Shown here: one piece after another, positions 1 through 11,500 of the stretch
Layout of the letters: every line of letters starts with the position of its first letter
Numbering within the stretch: the stretch's first letter is position 1
Assembly: GCA_032871835.1 (NCBI GenBank)
Contig: CM065301.1
Location: forward strand, 77,718,069 to 77,782,068
Length of the DNA stretch: 64,000 nt
Origin: Dipteronia dyeriana
Lineage: Eukaryota > Streptophyta > Magnoliopsida > Sapindales > Sapindaceae
Reading direction: 5' to 3'
Made by a program: the position numbers and the translations under genes
The notes under the pieces: generated by a model
Told to the model about the DNA's origin: nothing
Seen by the model: only the letters and a program-made list of their open reading frames with translations
Databases searched by the model: none

Positions 1-392
1 AATTAACACTCCAATATCGTTTTGAAGTGTGCAAATACTTTATTTGATGATAACTACGAACTCTGATTAATGGGCAGCGATGCCCTTAAATATTCCTCTT
101 TTATCACTACAAGGGACCTAATTTTAGTTTTCAATTCATGGATTTTTTTTTCTCATTATTTTTCAATAATAAAAAAAGGACCACAAATCGTGGACAGATT
201 TTGAAACTGGAGGCAGCTTCCTAATGGACCATGCATCATGATCATCAACATCGTTAACGGACCACAAACACTACAATGCGCCTATGATTATGAATTTGAA
301 TTTGGCCGTGGCTTCTCAACAATCACGAGAACTCTTCATGTTATTTTTTTTTTCTTTCCTTTTTCATTGTAAGACTTGACCCATTAAATATA
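1..392. other. AT-rich intergenic DNA, no gene seen
   Basis: I see no coding region, RNA gene or clear repeat here. It is AT-rich with several poly-T runs and ends at the target duplication of the MITE that follows. Confidence 0.5.
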
Positions 393-564
393 GAGCAGCG
401 TTAGACAGTCCAAAAATTTAGTCTAAATTTTAACCCAAATGATGTGACAAGTGATTTTTTTCATTAACCACATCATCTTATGTTTTATATGGTAATGACA
501 ACTCACTTACTATATCATTTAAGTTGAAATTTAAAATAAATTTTTTGGTTGTCTAGCACTACTC
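393..564. mobile_element. 172-bp MITE with terminal inverted repeats and 11-bp target duplication
   Basis: The left end starts GAGCAGCGTTAGACAG. The right end read backwards starts GAGTAGTGCTAGACAA, and the match continues through CCAAAAATTTA, giving inverted repeats of about 28 bp. The flanks are CATTAAATATA (382-392) and CATTAAAGATA (565-575), 10 of 11 identical. The size and the long target duplication fit a non-autonomous Mutator-type MITE. It has no coding capacity. Confidence 0.7.
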
Positions 565-1496
565 CATTAAAGATATGTATGTGGCATGAGATTGCTATAG
601 AAAATTGGTGTTTTAGTGGTCACATGAATTTGATGTTCTCTTATCTCTTTAATTATTATTTATCGTGAGAATTGATTTGGAAAATACTAATGAATGAATG
701 GCCCTTATATTTTGCTACTTAATTTCCCATTTTGACCAAAATGCTCGTTGCAATTCATGGTTGTTATGGTTATTATAACTATAACGAGTCGTGACAAATG
801 TTTAAAAGTGTTTTTGTCTTCATTGTTTTATTATATGCAGATGATTAATTGATATATATATAAGTTTTTTATATGACAAATGCATACACGTGTATTATTA
901 ACCATTTGATCTCGTTAACATTTAGATATAAATATATTTTTTAATGTCGATAAGTCTCGTCAAACCCCTAATTTATTTGGTATAAGGTTGACAATAGAAG
1001 AATTGAGGATGAATATAAATGTCCTCAGCCCGAATAGTGGAAATGGAACTAAATAGCTGTAAATCCATATTGACTTACTAGAACTAGAATAATAATTTAA
1101 GTTTAAATAATATCAATGGAAAAAATCCCATAATCACTTTTTTTTTTTTAATTTATTTATCATTTTTAGGTTTGATTTTATTTTTCTTTTTTAAAAACCT
1201 TCATTGGTGGACTTCTATAGGTCCTCCATCAATGAAGATTGAACAGACCTCCAATAATAAGTTTTAAAAACTGTAAAATAAGTTTTAGAAATACAAAATA
1301 AATCTCAAAAAGAAAATCGCAAGATTTATTTTTATAAGTGCATTTTAAGGGTATTTTTGTTAGAACAACAATTTAAGTGTTATTAAAATTTAATTATTAT
1401 TTTTTTAAAAAAAAAATAACTTATTAAATTGGTGTGAATCTTAAAACTAAGAGGGTAGAGAGTGTTAGAAAACTTTTAAACCCATCCTCTAACCTC
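565..1496. other. AT-rich intergenic DNA, no gene seen
   Basis: Only short open frames and homopolymer runs are present. Around 1200-1250 a short imperfect inverted repeat occurs (TTCATTGGTGGACTTC and ATCAATGAAG), possibly part of another decayed MITE. I could not set ends for it. Confidence 0.4.
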
Positions 1497-1820
1497 TCTC
1501 CCATCCCCATCCGCATCCCCATCCCCATCCCCATCCCCAACCCCAACTCCAATTGGGGAAAATAAGATGTGGGAGTTTGGGTGAGGCATCCTCATTCTCC
1601 TGTTTCTTCCATATCCGATATTTGACCTCGTTTGACCAGCCCCATTTATCTTGTGTCTCCTGTTTGACTTAAATTCAACAGCACTTTATTAATTAGAGGA
1701 AAATAAGGAAAATCGGGAAATGGTGATCTATCTCTATCCCCAACCACATTAATGAAGGATTTTTTTCCCGATTACGAGAATTATGATTTGGAGCCTTGTG
1801 GGGGGAAATTGACATCTCTA
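1497..1820. repeat. Simple CATCCC-rich stretch, probably a decayed hAT-type foldback element
   Basis: Positions 1497-1545 are a CATCCC/CATCCCC simple repeat followed by CCAATTGGGG. At 1799-1820 the sequence runs through a G run to GACATCTCTA, which read backwards is TAGAGATGTC followed by a C run. This resembles the better preserved foldback element at 62872-63345, which starts TAGAGATGCAC and has GGGGAT-type arms. Only one end is recognisable, so the left boundary is a guess. Confidence 0.35.
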
Positions 1821-1879
1821 ATTCGGTGTTAAAATTTACGATAAATAATTATTTCAAATTATATTTAAGATTGTATTAG

Positions 1880-2255
1880 AATATCTCCAATGTAAAAATA
1901 GCTCGTTTACCAATAATCATTCATAAGATAACAATATCAAGACAAGTGTTTCCTATGTAATATAAAAATTGACTTGATAGATAATCAATCTAAAATTTAA
2001 TCTCCAATATTTCTATCTAAAACACAATTTTTTAATGATGTGTTCATTTTTTTTCGAATTTTTTTCTTTATAAAAAATAAATGAATAAAATTAATGTCAG
2101 TTTTAACTACTTGCTGAGTCAACCGAAAAAAAATAACTGAACAATTAACTGAACGATAGAACGTTTGAAAGTAGACGATCATGTTGATAATGTTTAATGT
2201 TATTTTTACCAAGTCAGTTTAAAGTTGAATATATACAACTGCATTGGAGAAATAT
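1880..2255. mobile_element. Probable MITE (about 375 bp)
   Basis: The left end reads AATATCTCCAATG. The right end read backwards is AATATTTCTCCAATG. The flanks TATTAG and TATTAA may be a short target duplication. CTCCAATG-type termini are common in plant MITEs. The internal sequence is AT-rich and non-coding. Confidence 0.4.
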
Positions 2256-2798
2256 TTATTAACAGAATCCAACGTAACATCTCTTTTTTTCATAAGCTAC
2301 TGTTACGTTAGAAATGCTCTACTTTTATTTTAAAAGACTAGTGCTTCAATATGCCAAAAAGCATATACCCCTCACTTTGCACCTGGTGCACGGAAAGGAT
2401 TTTAAGCCCTAAAGACCTTACATTTTATTCTTTATAATCATATTGAAATGTGAGTTTGACATGATTATTATATAATATAATGACATAAAAATCCATAGTT
2501 ACCTAAATCTTTAACTCTTAATTTCCATGTGGCTGCTAGGGTTCTGACAGTGCGTTGTCCACTTCAAGTCTCTCCAAGAGTGCAGGTAAGATATCACGAG
2601 TTGACACTGTCAAACTGAAACTAACTCATCATCAGTCATCACTACACTACCCTACCAAAAACCTTTAAAAAAAAATGTCTTATTAATTCAGAGACAAAAA
2701 CACCAACAATTCTCAAAAATCCCAACCCATTCCATATTCAGCCTAACTGTGTTGTGGCCTGTGGGACATGTGTGCAATGTGAACATAACTAAAATTCT

Positions 2799-2922
2799 TA
2801 TCTTGGTTTTGTACCATTTTTATGATCATATTTATCACTAAGATTATCATTATCAGCTGGTATCTTGGTTTTGTACCATTTTTATGATCATATTTATCAC
2901 TAAGATTATCACAATCAGCTGA
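2799..2922. repeat. 62-bp tandem duplication
   Basis: Two adjacent copies start TATCTTGGTTTTGTACC at 2799 and 2861, with a period of 62 bp. They differ at only two or three positions near the CAGCTG end. The near-identity suggests a recent duplication. The overlapping minus-strand open frame carries the duplication inside it, has no recognised domain and is not called as a gene. Confidence 0.85.
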
Positions 2923-4086
2923 CCTCCATTTCATGTTAACAGTGTCACTTTGCATTGCAGCTGCTGTCTGGTTCATTGCCATTTGCCACTCAAATTCCAT
3001 TTCGCAGCCTGCAGCCTGTGAATTCATACAAGTGGCCTAAATCAGACAATTCACAACAAACACGGAAAGAATCTTGAAAATATACTCTGGGGGGGGACCC
3101 CAATGGGTCCCGGACTCTCTCTTCACATGTAAATGAAATAAACAACTTTTATGGGGTCTCCACATAAAACCTTGATTAGTTGACATCTCTATTGGAAAAT
3201 CTCTAAGATCCTGTTCAAATATTATATGAGACCATTTCACTGCATGTAATTCTTGACAGACAATTATCCACGTCAGTGTGAAGAAAAGAAATGTCACTTG
3301 GCACTACAGAGAAATATCAGTCTTCTTGATCATTCTATTAGGCAAATAATTAGCATAAACCAAATCTAATTTGGATAGAAAAAGAAATGGATATCAGGAT
3401 ATGTATAAATCTTCGCGGGCCACCGATAAGTGGTCGGTTGGTTGATCATATCTGGAGAGAGAGAGAGAGAGGGATATATGGCGGGAATCAATTTCACACT
3501 TATGGCTCTAATAGCGTTGCAAAAACAAACAAGAAGTTACTAAGAAGAGAGAGTAGAGGATGTATTGGATCAAAGTGTCATACCTCTACACAGGAATCCT
3601 ATTGGTACACGTGGTAACCATAAATAAAACAAGTCCCTAAATCTACTTAGGCTGTCTGGTCCAATTCAGGAATTGAAATGAAAACACCAAAGCATTTTCT
3701 CTCATATTTGTCCTAGCAAAGCCTGTCTTATATATCATTCACATCTTCACATGCGTAGATGATGGAGTTCCCACCACCTGCACCATTTACACCACCATCA
3801 GCAACAACCCATTACCATTCTCATTTATCATCTTCATTCGTTCATTCTTCTCTCTCTCTGCAACTGCATTACACAATTTCATGTCTGCCACTTACAGTGC
3901 TCTCCAGTTTCAGTCTTCTTGTCCTGTTTTTCTCGCGACTTTTTACCATTTCCATTTCCATCCTGAAAGAAACACTAGTTTCTTAATCTTCCGTGAATAT
4001 CATTTCAAAAGTGTCAGGAGCAAATTGAGATAAAGATGAAAAAAAAAAAGGTATCTTAACCCGTGTCACAAGTCACAGGCTTCTCC
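2923..4086. other. Upstream region of the K+ channel gene, no gene seen
   Basis: No supported gene. A GA microsatellite lies near 3454-3471. Scattered TAAAG motifs occur upstream of the channel, which is the type of element (Dof-binding) reported for guard-cell K+ channel promoters. Such motifs are common by chance, so this is only a pointer. Confidence 0.4.
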
Positions 4087-4095
4087 TATTTAAAG
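4087..4095 (+). promoter_or_regulatory. Putative TATA element of the KAT gene
   Basis: TATTTAAAG lies about 77 bp before the channel ATG. This would put the transcription start near 4115-4120 and give a short leader. Nothing else upstream within 150 bp fits better. It was placed by eye only. Confidence 0.4.
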
Positions 4096-4171
4096 TCCTT
4101 CTCTAGGGAACTAACCCCACCAAAGTTTTATAGAGCCAACTGCAGCCTCAAGCAATTTCAAAAACCAAAAC

Positions 4172-7100
4172 ATGTCGTTTTCTTGTGCTAAAAGCTTCTT
4201 CCAACGTTTCTGTATCGATGGATTTCATATGGAGGGTGGCAGTTTCCTCTCCAGCGATCTCCTGCCATCTCTTGGAGCTAGAATAAACCAGGCAACCAAG
4301 CTAAGAAAATACATCATTTCACCTTTCAACCCGCGTTATAGGTGATTATCCTTGTCATGGTTTAATCAAATATTGTCTTTCTTTATTATAGCTGCTGCTC
4401 CTGATCATGTCCTACTACTACTCATATATTTCAGGTCTTGGGAGATGGGGCTGGTTGTTCTAGTCATTTACTCAGCCTGGATCTGTCCGTTCGAGTTTGC
4501 ATTTCTAACCTACAAAACAGATACACTTTTCATCATCGACAACATTGTCAATGGCTTCTTTGCCATTGATATCATTCTTACCTTCTTCGTCGCATATCTT
4601 GACAGCCAGTCATATCTTCTTGTTGATGATCCCAAGAAAATTGCAATCAGGTAAATACATGTTTTGCATCCTTCAATCAAACATTTCATTTGAACCAACA
4701 AAAATATATGCTGTCTCCATTGTAAATAACTCAGGTTTCTTCATATGCTCGAAACCAACTTACAGGTACGTGTCAACCTGGTTTATTTTTGATGTTTGTT
4801 CAACAGCACCATTTCAGCCCATCAGCCTCCTCATCTCAAATCAAAGCAGTGAACTTGGTTTTAGAGTACTTAATATGCTTAGACTTTGGCGTCTCAGACG
4901 AGTCAGCTCTCTTTTTGCAAGGTTGTCACCAAATTCAAACCTATGCTTTCATTTTACTTTTACTAGAATATTTTATTGTTACAACGAAAGAACCTTACCG
5001 GCTGGTTTGCTTTCCTTCAGACTTGAGAAGGACATTCGATTCAACTATTTCTGGACTCGCTGCACAAAGCTTGTTTCTGTAAGCCATTAGAAAATTCCAC
5101 TTGTTCCCTCTCTAGTCATTTAAATGTCCTTCAGTCCTTTCGGTTTTCAGTCATTTGAATCATGTCTTTATTCTGTTTCTGGTTGAATTCAGGTAACCCT
5201 ATTTGCAGTACACTGTGCTGGATGCTTTAACTATTTGATTGCAGATAAATACCCGGATCCAAAGAGAACCTGGATTGGAGCTGTAAACCCTAATTTCAAA
5301 AGGGAAAGCCTTTGGAACAGATATGTAACCTCAATGTACTGGTCTATTACAACTTTGACTACGACTGGTTATGGAGATTTGCATGCTGAGAACACCAGGG
5401 AGATGCTGTTTGATATCTTCTACATGCTATTCAACTTAGGACTAACATCCTATATCATTGGAAACATGACAAACCTTGTGGTTCACTGGACCAGCCGCAC
5501 CAGGAATTTTGTATGTCGTCTTTCACTTGCATTCCTCTTATTCCAAATTTATATTTCACCTGCATAGAGTGTTCCATATATTAAACAGATTCTAGATGGA
5601 GTTCATTAAAAGAAAATAAATAGAAAGAAACATAGATTACGAAACATTAAAAGGTATTACAAGTCCCACTTAATAGTACTGCTTTATATACTATAATTTA
5701 TGACACAACAAATGAGTTATTTCTAAACAGCATTCTGTCTACCCCACATTCTAACGTTTAATGAAAAGCTGCACAGTGAACTCAAAGATAATATCATAAT
5801 TTAGGCGATTGTAGCAATTGATCTGAGCTATATAAGTTCCTAATTAATTTCTTAAATTTAAATAGTTATTTTTCTGGAAGACAAGATGCTGCTTTAGCTG
5901 TAACTGCTAATGAAAGGAAACTGGCTTTTTGTGCTATAGAGAGACACAGTCAGAGCTGCTTCAGAGTTCGCTACGCGAAATCAATTACCCTCTCGCATAC
6001 AGGAACAAATGTTGTCCCACTTATGCTTGAAGTTCAAAACTGAAGGATTGAAACAGCAAGAGACCATGTACGGTCTACCAAAAGCCATCCGCTCAAGTAT
6101 TGCACACTATCTCTTCTTCCCCATCACTCAAAATGCCTATCTCTTCCAAGGAGTTTCTACTGACTTCCTTTTTCAGCTGGTAATACTTGATTAAATAAAC
6201 ATATGTATATTGGTCCTTCCTTTTGTCTTAGTATTCATGAGCATAAAACTCAAAATTTCAGAAGACAATAATGCAGTCTAAACTTTCTTAAAAGGTTTCC
6301 GAAATGGAAGCAGAGTATTTCCCACCCAAGGAAGACGTGATTCTACAAAATGAAGCTCCTACTGATCTTTATATAATAGTCTCAGGTTCAGTGGTGAGTT
6401 TTAATTTTTACTGTAAATCCCAATCAACGCAATTATGATAATAATTTGATTCTAAATAATTATTGGTTGCAGGATTTGATATCGTATATCGATGGGCAAG
6501 ATCAAGTACGTTGATTGTAATTTGTAATGTTTAAATATTTTTGACACTGTTGTTTAACGAAATACACAACAAAAGCCTTGGTTTCATATTCCCACATGAA
6601 CTCTACAGGTCCTTGAGAATGCGGTAGCAGGAGATACATTTGGAGAGATTGGTGTTTTATATTATAGGCCACACCCCTTCACAGTTCGGACAAGTGAACT
6701 TTCTCAATTACTACGACTGAGTAGAACCTCACTGATGAACACCATACAAGCAAATGTGGAAGATGGACGCATTGTGATGAACAATGTTTTCATGGTATGT
6801 ATCATGTTGAACAGCTTCCAAAGTAGTAAAATAATTATTGGTTTTACATTCACGTTTTAAGGTGATAGTCTGCATTACACATTTGCAGAAACTAAAAAGG
6901 CAAGAGAACAACATCGGCTTTGAATACCCAACTACAGATCCAGGATTGATCATTAATGAATGGCTTGATGAAGGACCAAAAGGAGGAAATAGTGCACAAA
7001 ATGGATTCCAAGATTATCCACAGAGTGATTCTTCAATGCAGGAAGCAATGGTTTTAAATTTACAGGGGACAGAGGCTACACAGACAAAGGAAACTGACAA

Positions 7101-7982
7101 AGGTCAAGAATGCACAGCATATGCCCTTAATGTGAATTCAGAAGTTGAAGAACTTAATGCTGCTATTTGCAAGGGGCATATTGAAATGGTAAAGCTTCTG
7201 CTGGAAGGAGGAGCAAATGTAAACAAACCAGATTCTAGAGGAAGGTCACCCAAATCTCTAGCAGAACAGCAGGGGAACAGAAGCATATGTGAGCTCTTAC
7301 TAAGTTATGAAAATAGGAAAATATCAGACGAACATAGAGTAGAGATCATTGGCCCAGAGATAACAGACAATACCAATAATAGTAAAAGCAAACATAGAAG
7401 AGAAAAGGGAACCAATTTTTTCAGTTCCCATTTGAAAAAAGAACCCCTAAATTCCCGTTCATGCATTTCAGTTCCCAGTGATAAAGAAGTACTCGTAACG
7501 AACAAGAAGAGAGTTACTATTCACACAAAGTTCCAGGACATAAGTACATCACAGAGGCAGTTTGGGAAGTTAATACTCCTACCTGATTCAATAGAAGAGC
7601 TGCTCAGGATTGCTGGTAAGCTCTGTTTGAATAAATTCAAGAGACTTGAATATAAACCTGGATAGTCAAGGAGAAACTAATAAGTCAATTACGTTTGATT
7701 GACATAATGATAGATTAAACAAAATATAACACAATGGAATTTACAACCTTGAAAAGAGATCAGCAAACTTCATTACTTATATCATGTTTTCCTGCTTTAG
7801 CTTTAACCATTGTCATGCCAAAACCTTGTGAAACTGCAGGTAAGAAGTTTGGAGGCTACAAATTTACGAAAGTCATTAATGCCGAGAATGCAGAAATAGA
7901 TGATATACATGTCATTCGAGATGGTGATCATCTGTTTCTCCTTCAAAATGAGTATGAAAACATGGATTACAATGTGACCTAA
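4172..7982 (+). CDS. KAT1: KAT1/KAT2-type inward-rectifying Shaker K+ channel
   Basis: Voltage-gated inward K+ channel of the plasma membrane; KAT channels mediate K+ uptake, classically in guard cells. I read 11 exons with GT-AG introns: 4172-4341, 4435-4650, 4766-4921, 5021-5078, 5193-5510, 5940-6179, 6295-6393, 6473-6505, 6609-6794, 6889-7615 and 7840-7982. Phases are consistent and encode about 781 residues. The N terminus contains [16 protein letters not shown], typical of KAT proteins. S1-S6 follow, with an Arg-rich S4 ([17 protein letters not shown]) and the selectivity filter TTTGYGD (GYGD at about residues 259-262). A C-linker and cyclic-nucleotide-binding-like domain lie around residues 380-490. 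A single ankyrin-like stretch covers about 577-632, and a C-terminal KHA domain about 697-778, ending in DGDHLFLL. Arabidopsis KAT1 and KAT2 are about 680-700 residues, so this protein is longer, mainly between the binding domain and KHA. KAT1 versus KAT2 cannot be settled here. I saw no frame break. Confidence 0.93.
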
Positions 7983-8535
7983 TGGTCAATAAAAGACTGA
8001 TGTAGACAAGCAGAAAGATTGTAACTTTTAGGTCGTGAATACAAATATTGGAAAAAATATATATACTAGATAAGTTGATCAAATGGCGCCTCTCAATCTG
8101 TCAATAATACTATAAAAATGAAGAAGTCAATTACAAAATGGTTGCATTTTAATCAATACTTTGGGAAGATAAAAACCCAAGATATAATTAATGAAAATAT
8201 CTATGAGAACGTTATAACAGTAACAAGTTACAGTATTGCCATAATCTGCCAGGTGATATAAAGAGAGTTGTCTGTAGACTCTCTTTCTGCAGAATTTGAG
8301 AGCAGAACAAGTAACAGATGCCCTGCACAAGAATTGGAAAAGCTTAAGCCTCTGCATTCTTGATAGCCTCGCCGCATTCAGTATCAGATAGCACACGATC
8401 ATGTAAAACATACACCAGCAAATCCAATTATCCAACACCAATTAAATTCGTGACTCTGCCCACTACAATACACTTAATCTTGTACATGCTTCTGTTCGCA
8501 TGAAAGCTTAAGAAACAGCGGAAATACCATTATCC
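7983..8535. other. Convergent 3' interval between KAT and MNS3
   Basis: The two stop codons face each other 554 bp apart, so this interval must hold both 3' UTRs and polyadenylation signals. AATAAA-like and AT-rich motifs occur on both strands, but none can be chosen as the true signal. No other gene is seen. Confidence 0.6.
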
Positions 8536-11500
8536 CTAAATGGTGCCTTTAATTGGAAAAGGGTGAGCTTCTGTGTTAAAAACAAATTTATCCAAAGGTA
8601 TAACAGAGCTCTCACCAAATAGCAAGTACAAATACTTCAATGTTTCACCCAAAAAAAAAGTCTCCATCTTGTCTCTTCTGTGAGGAGGAAGCGTAGTGAC
8701 ATCATCTAAAGAACTGTATCCCCCAGAAATTACCTTAGTATATTTCTCAAATGCTTCAAAAATCTGCCAACCCCATTCTCGGTATCTGCAGTATAAGCCA
8801 TATAGTCAGACTACTAAAAATTATAATATTGACTAAAATTCCCCAGCCCACCCTCACCCCTGCAGGATCAACTTTGATAATACAGGAAAATGTAATGCCT
8901 GAGAATTTCACAAACTTACTTTGGGTCTTCTGTGATACGATACAAGACAAACAGTGATTCAACAGTTTCAGGACGCAAAAGATTATGACGGTCTGCACGT
9001 TTGATTATTATGTCATTTACATATTCCGAACTCTTGTTTCCACCATCAAAACCGCCTTCATAAAATTCCTGTGTAATTCACAACCAGATCTCAGATCAAT
9101 TTAGAACATAAATGGAAAAAAAAATGCAAAAACAAAAAACAAAAAACATTTACAAGTTTGCAAAGAGAAAATAGAAGGTGAAAAGCATATTCACTCAATC
9201 TTAAATTGCTCAGTGGAAACACATTAAGCAAAAACTAACCTGTGTGTGGAAATAAGCGATTTCTGGAGCAAGACCAGTAGAAGTTACAGAATACATCTCA
9301 AAGCACGTCTTGGCCAGATCTTCTGCAAGCTTCAGATTTTCCAGGTCTTCAAAGGTGAGCAAATTGTCTTTCATAGCCCTTTCCTTTGTGATGCCTTTAG
9401 TTGCACCAAGTGCCAAAGTGCCAGGCAAGAAGCACACCTGAAAAGGATAAAACCTATTACATTAAGGATTATAAGAATTGAGGCAATTTACTCCAACTCT
9501 CCAACACAATTATATTTACCCACTGTGCTATTGACATCAAATGCATATTTATCACTTATTTGTGAAGTTATGAGAATAATTATGTATTCACTAAACCAAA
9601 AACAGGAAGAAAAAAAAAAGTTTATTTACCACCAAATAAATTTCATCATCAAATAAGTCATTGCATAGACAGTTGATACAACTCAGATGCCTGAAATTAT
9701 TACGCTTGTGGAGAAAAATATATCTTCCCTAGCAATGAAAAATATATAGAAAACCATGAAATTATATCAAATGACTTTTTCTTCAGCAGCCTGCATTCTT
9801 TTTCCACTTATATATCCACTTACAATCACCTGGCGGAGGTGGTAATACAACAACTAACTTCGAAATGGAATCCAGTAATCAATATTATTCTCACTATCTC
9901 ACTAGAGGAAAACCAGGAAAAAAAGAAGTGAGTAGTTACTCTCAGGAAGGGGCAGGGTAACTGTAAACACTTCTTAAAAGAATGTACAACATTGGAGCAG
10001 TGGAAAACAAATTGCAATTTGCTTAAGAGTTTCAGAAACTCTTCTCAACCAGCAGCATTTTCCTTAAAACAAATATAATGAATGACAAGAAAAATGGCCA
10101 TTATGATTTCAACCATGCAAATTAGTAGAGAAAAGAGAAATATGTGCTTGTCAGCATGTATGTGTACATTGATGAAGGCATGTTAGCTAGTAAACTAAAA
10201 CTACAATTTATGCATCGTTTCACCAAGTCTTATAATGTGGGAAGGCAGAATTTATGTCCTGAAGTAGATAAATGGCCATATGTTTTAGTTCTTCTGGTAG
10301 CCAACATGAGTGCTTTCCATAACCGGCGGCATGTCAGTTCAAGATTAACAGGAACTTCTAATTGAGTTCTCAAACAAAAACCAGTTAACAAAACAACAAT
10401 CACTATCTTCATTCAGCCAGCTGTTTCTCAATTTCCAACTTTCAAATAGTTGCAGCATAAAATGGTAATATATCAGGTAAGTAAATACCAGCATACCAAG
10501 CACCACTTACCAGGTGATCCATTTTTGGACTAAATTCTCCATTCGATCCATAGGGCAATTCACCGACAAAAGTCAATCCATTTGGGATTGATTTCCGAAC
10601 AAGGAGGTGTCTAACACCCTTCATTGCTTCCACATACATGTTGTGTAGATAAGTCCAGTTAGAATTAAGACTAGTTCCTTGCTGAAGCCACACTTTGATC
10701 AGGTATTCATAGTAACTGTCACCACGAGATCCCAGTCTAATATTTTCTCCACTAAACTCACCAGACTGAGGGCTGCAGTTCATGAAAGTTGATCTCATTA
10801 AGAGTAATATCCATCATATCTCACTGACCAACAAATACATCACATGAAGAAAATGGAAATAACTAGTTGATATTATAGGAAAGATTGAACCGTGGTCAAA
10901 ATTGAAACATAATACATGGCTTCCGAAGACAATTCTAGAACATATCTCACTATTATAAGATTGACAAGCATCAACATAGTTTATAATCAACAGTGATCAA
11001 GGTTCCCCTACATGGAATATTCACTGATGCCTACATTGCTTCCATAGTGTTAAAGTCAACTATCAATCAATGAGATTATTCTCAATTATGACTGTATAGT
11101 AGACTAATAGGTTAGTTAGCTTAAATAGTGTGCTAATTATAGCTTGATTGTATAGTTGACATTTGACTTATTTGATTAAGATTTGATTAGCTTAATTACA
11201 AATTAATGATTAAATAGCCTGATTATAGGATGATTTATTTCCTTTCTTCATTCTTTCCATATTGTAAACTCACTATAAATATCCTCCTACGGAGAAGAAT
11301 AAATATATCAAAGATTTTTTCTTTGCAGTTTCTTTTCTTTGTTCATTACTTTCTAACACATTTTCTTTTCATCTATAACAAAGACCTTAAAAATTTGGTC
11401 AGTGGGAAAAAGAGTTCCTTCAGGAAATTAAGACAATTTTGAAAGCCGTTATATGTGCTTAAAGCGAAACTAGCTTATACAACATTTTAGAAACAAGACC

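Noticed and set aside
2743..3027. 94-residue minus-strand open frame
   Set aside because: It contains the 62-bp duplication within its frame and has no recognised domain. It lies upstream of the channel without gene signals.
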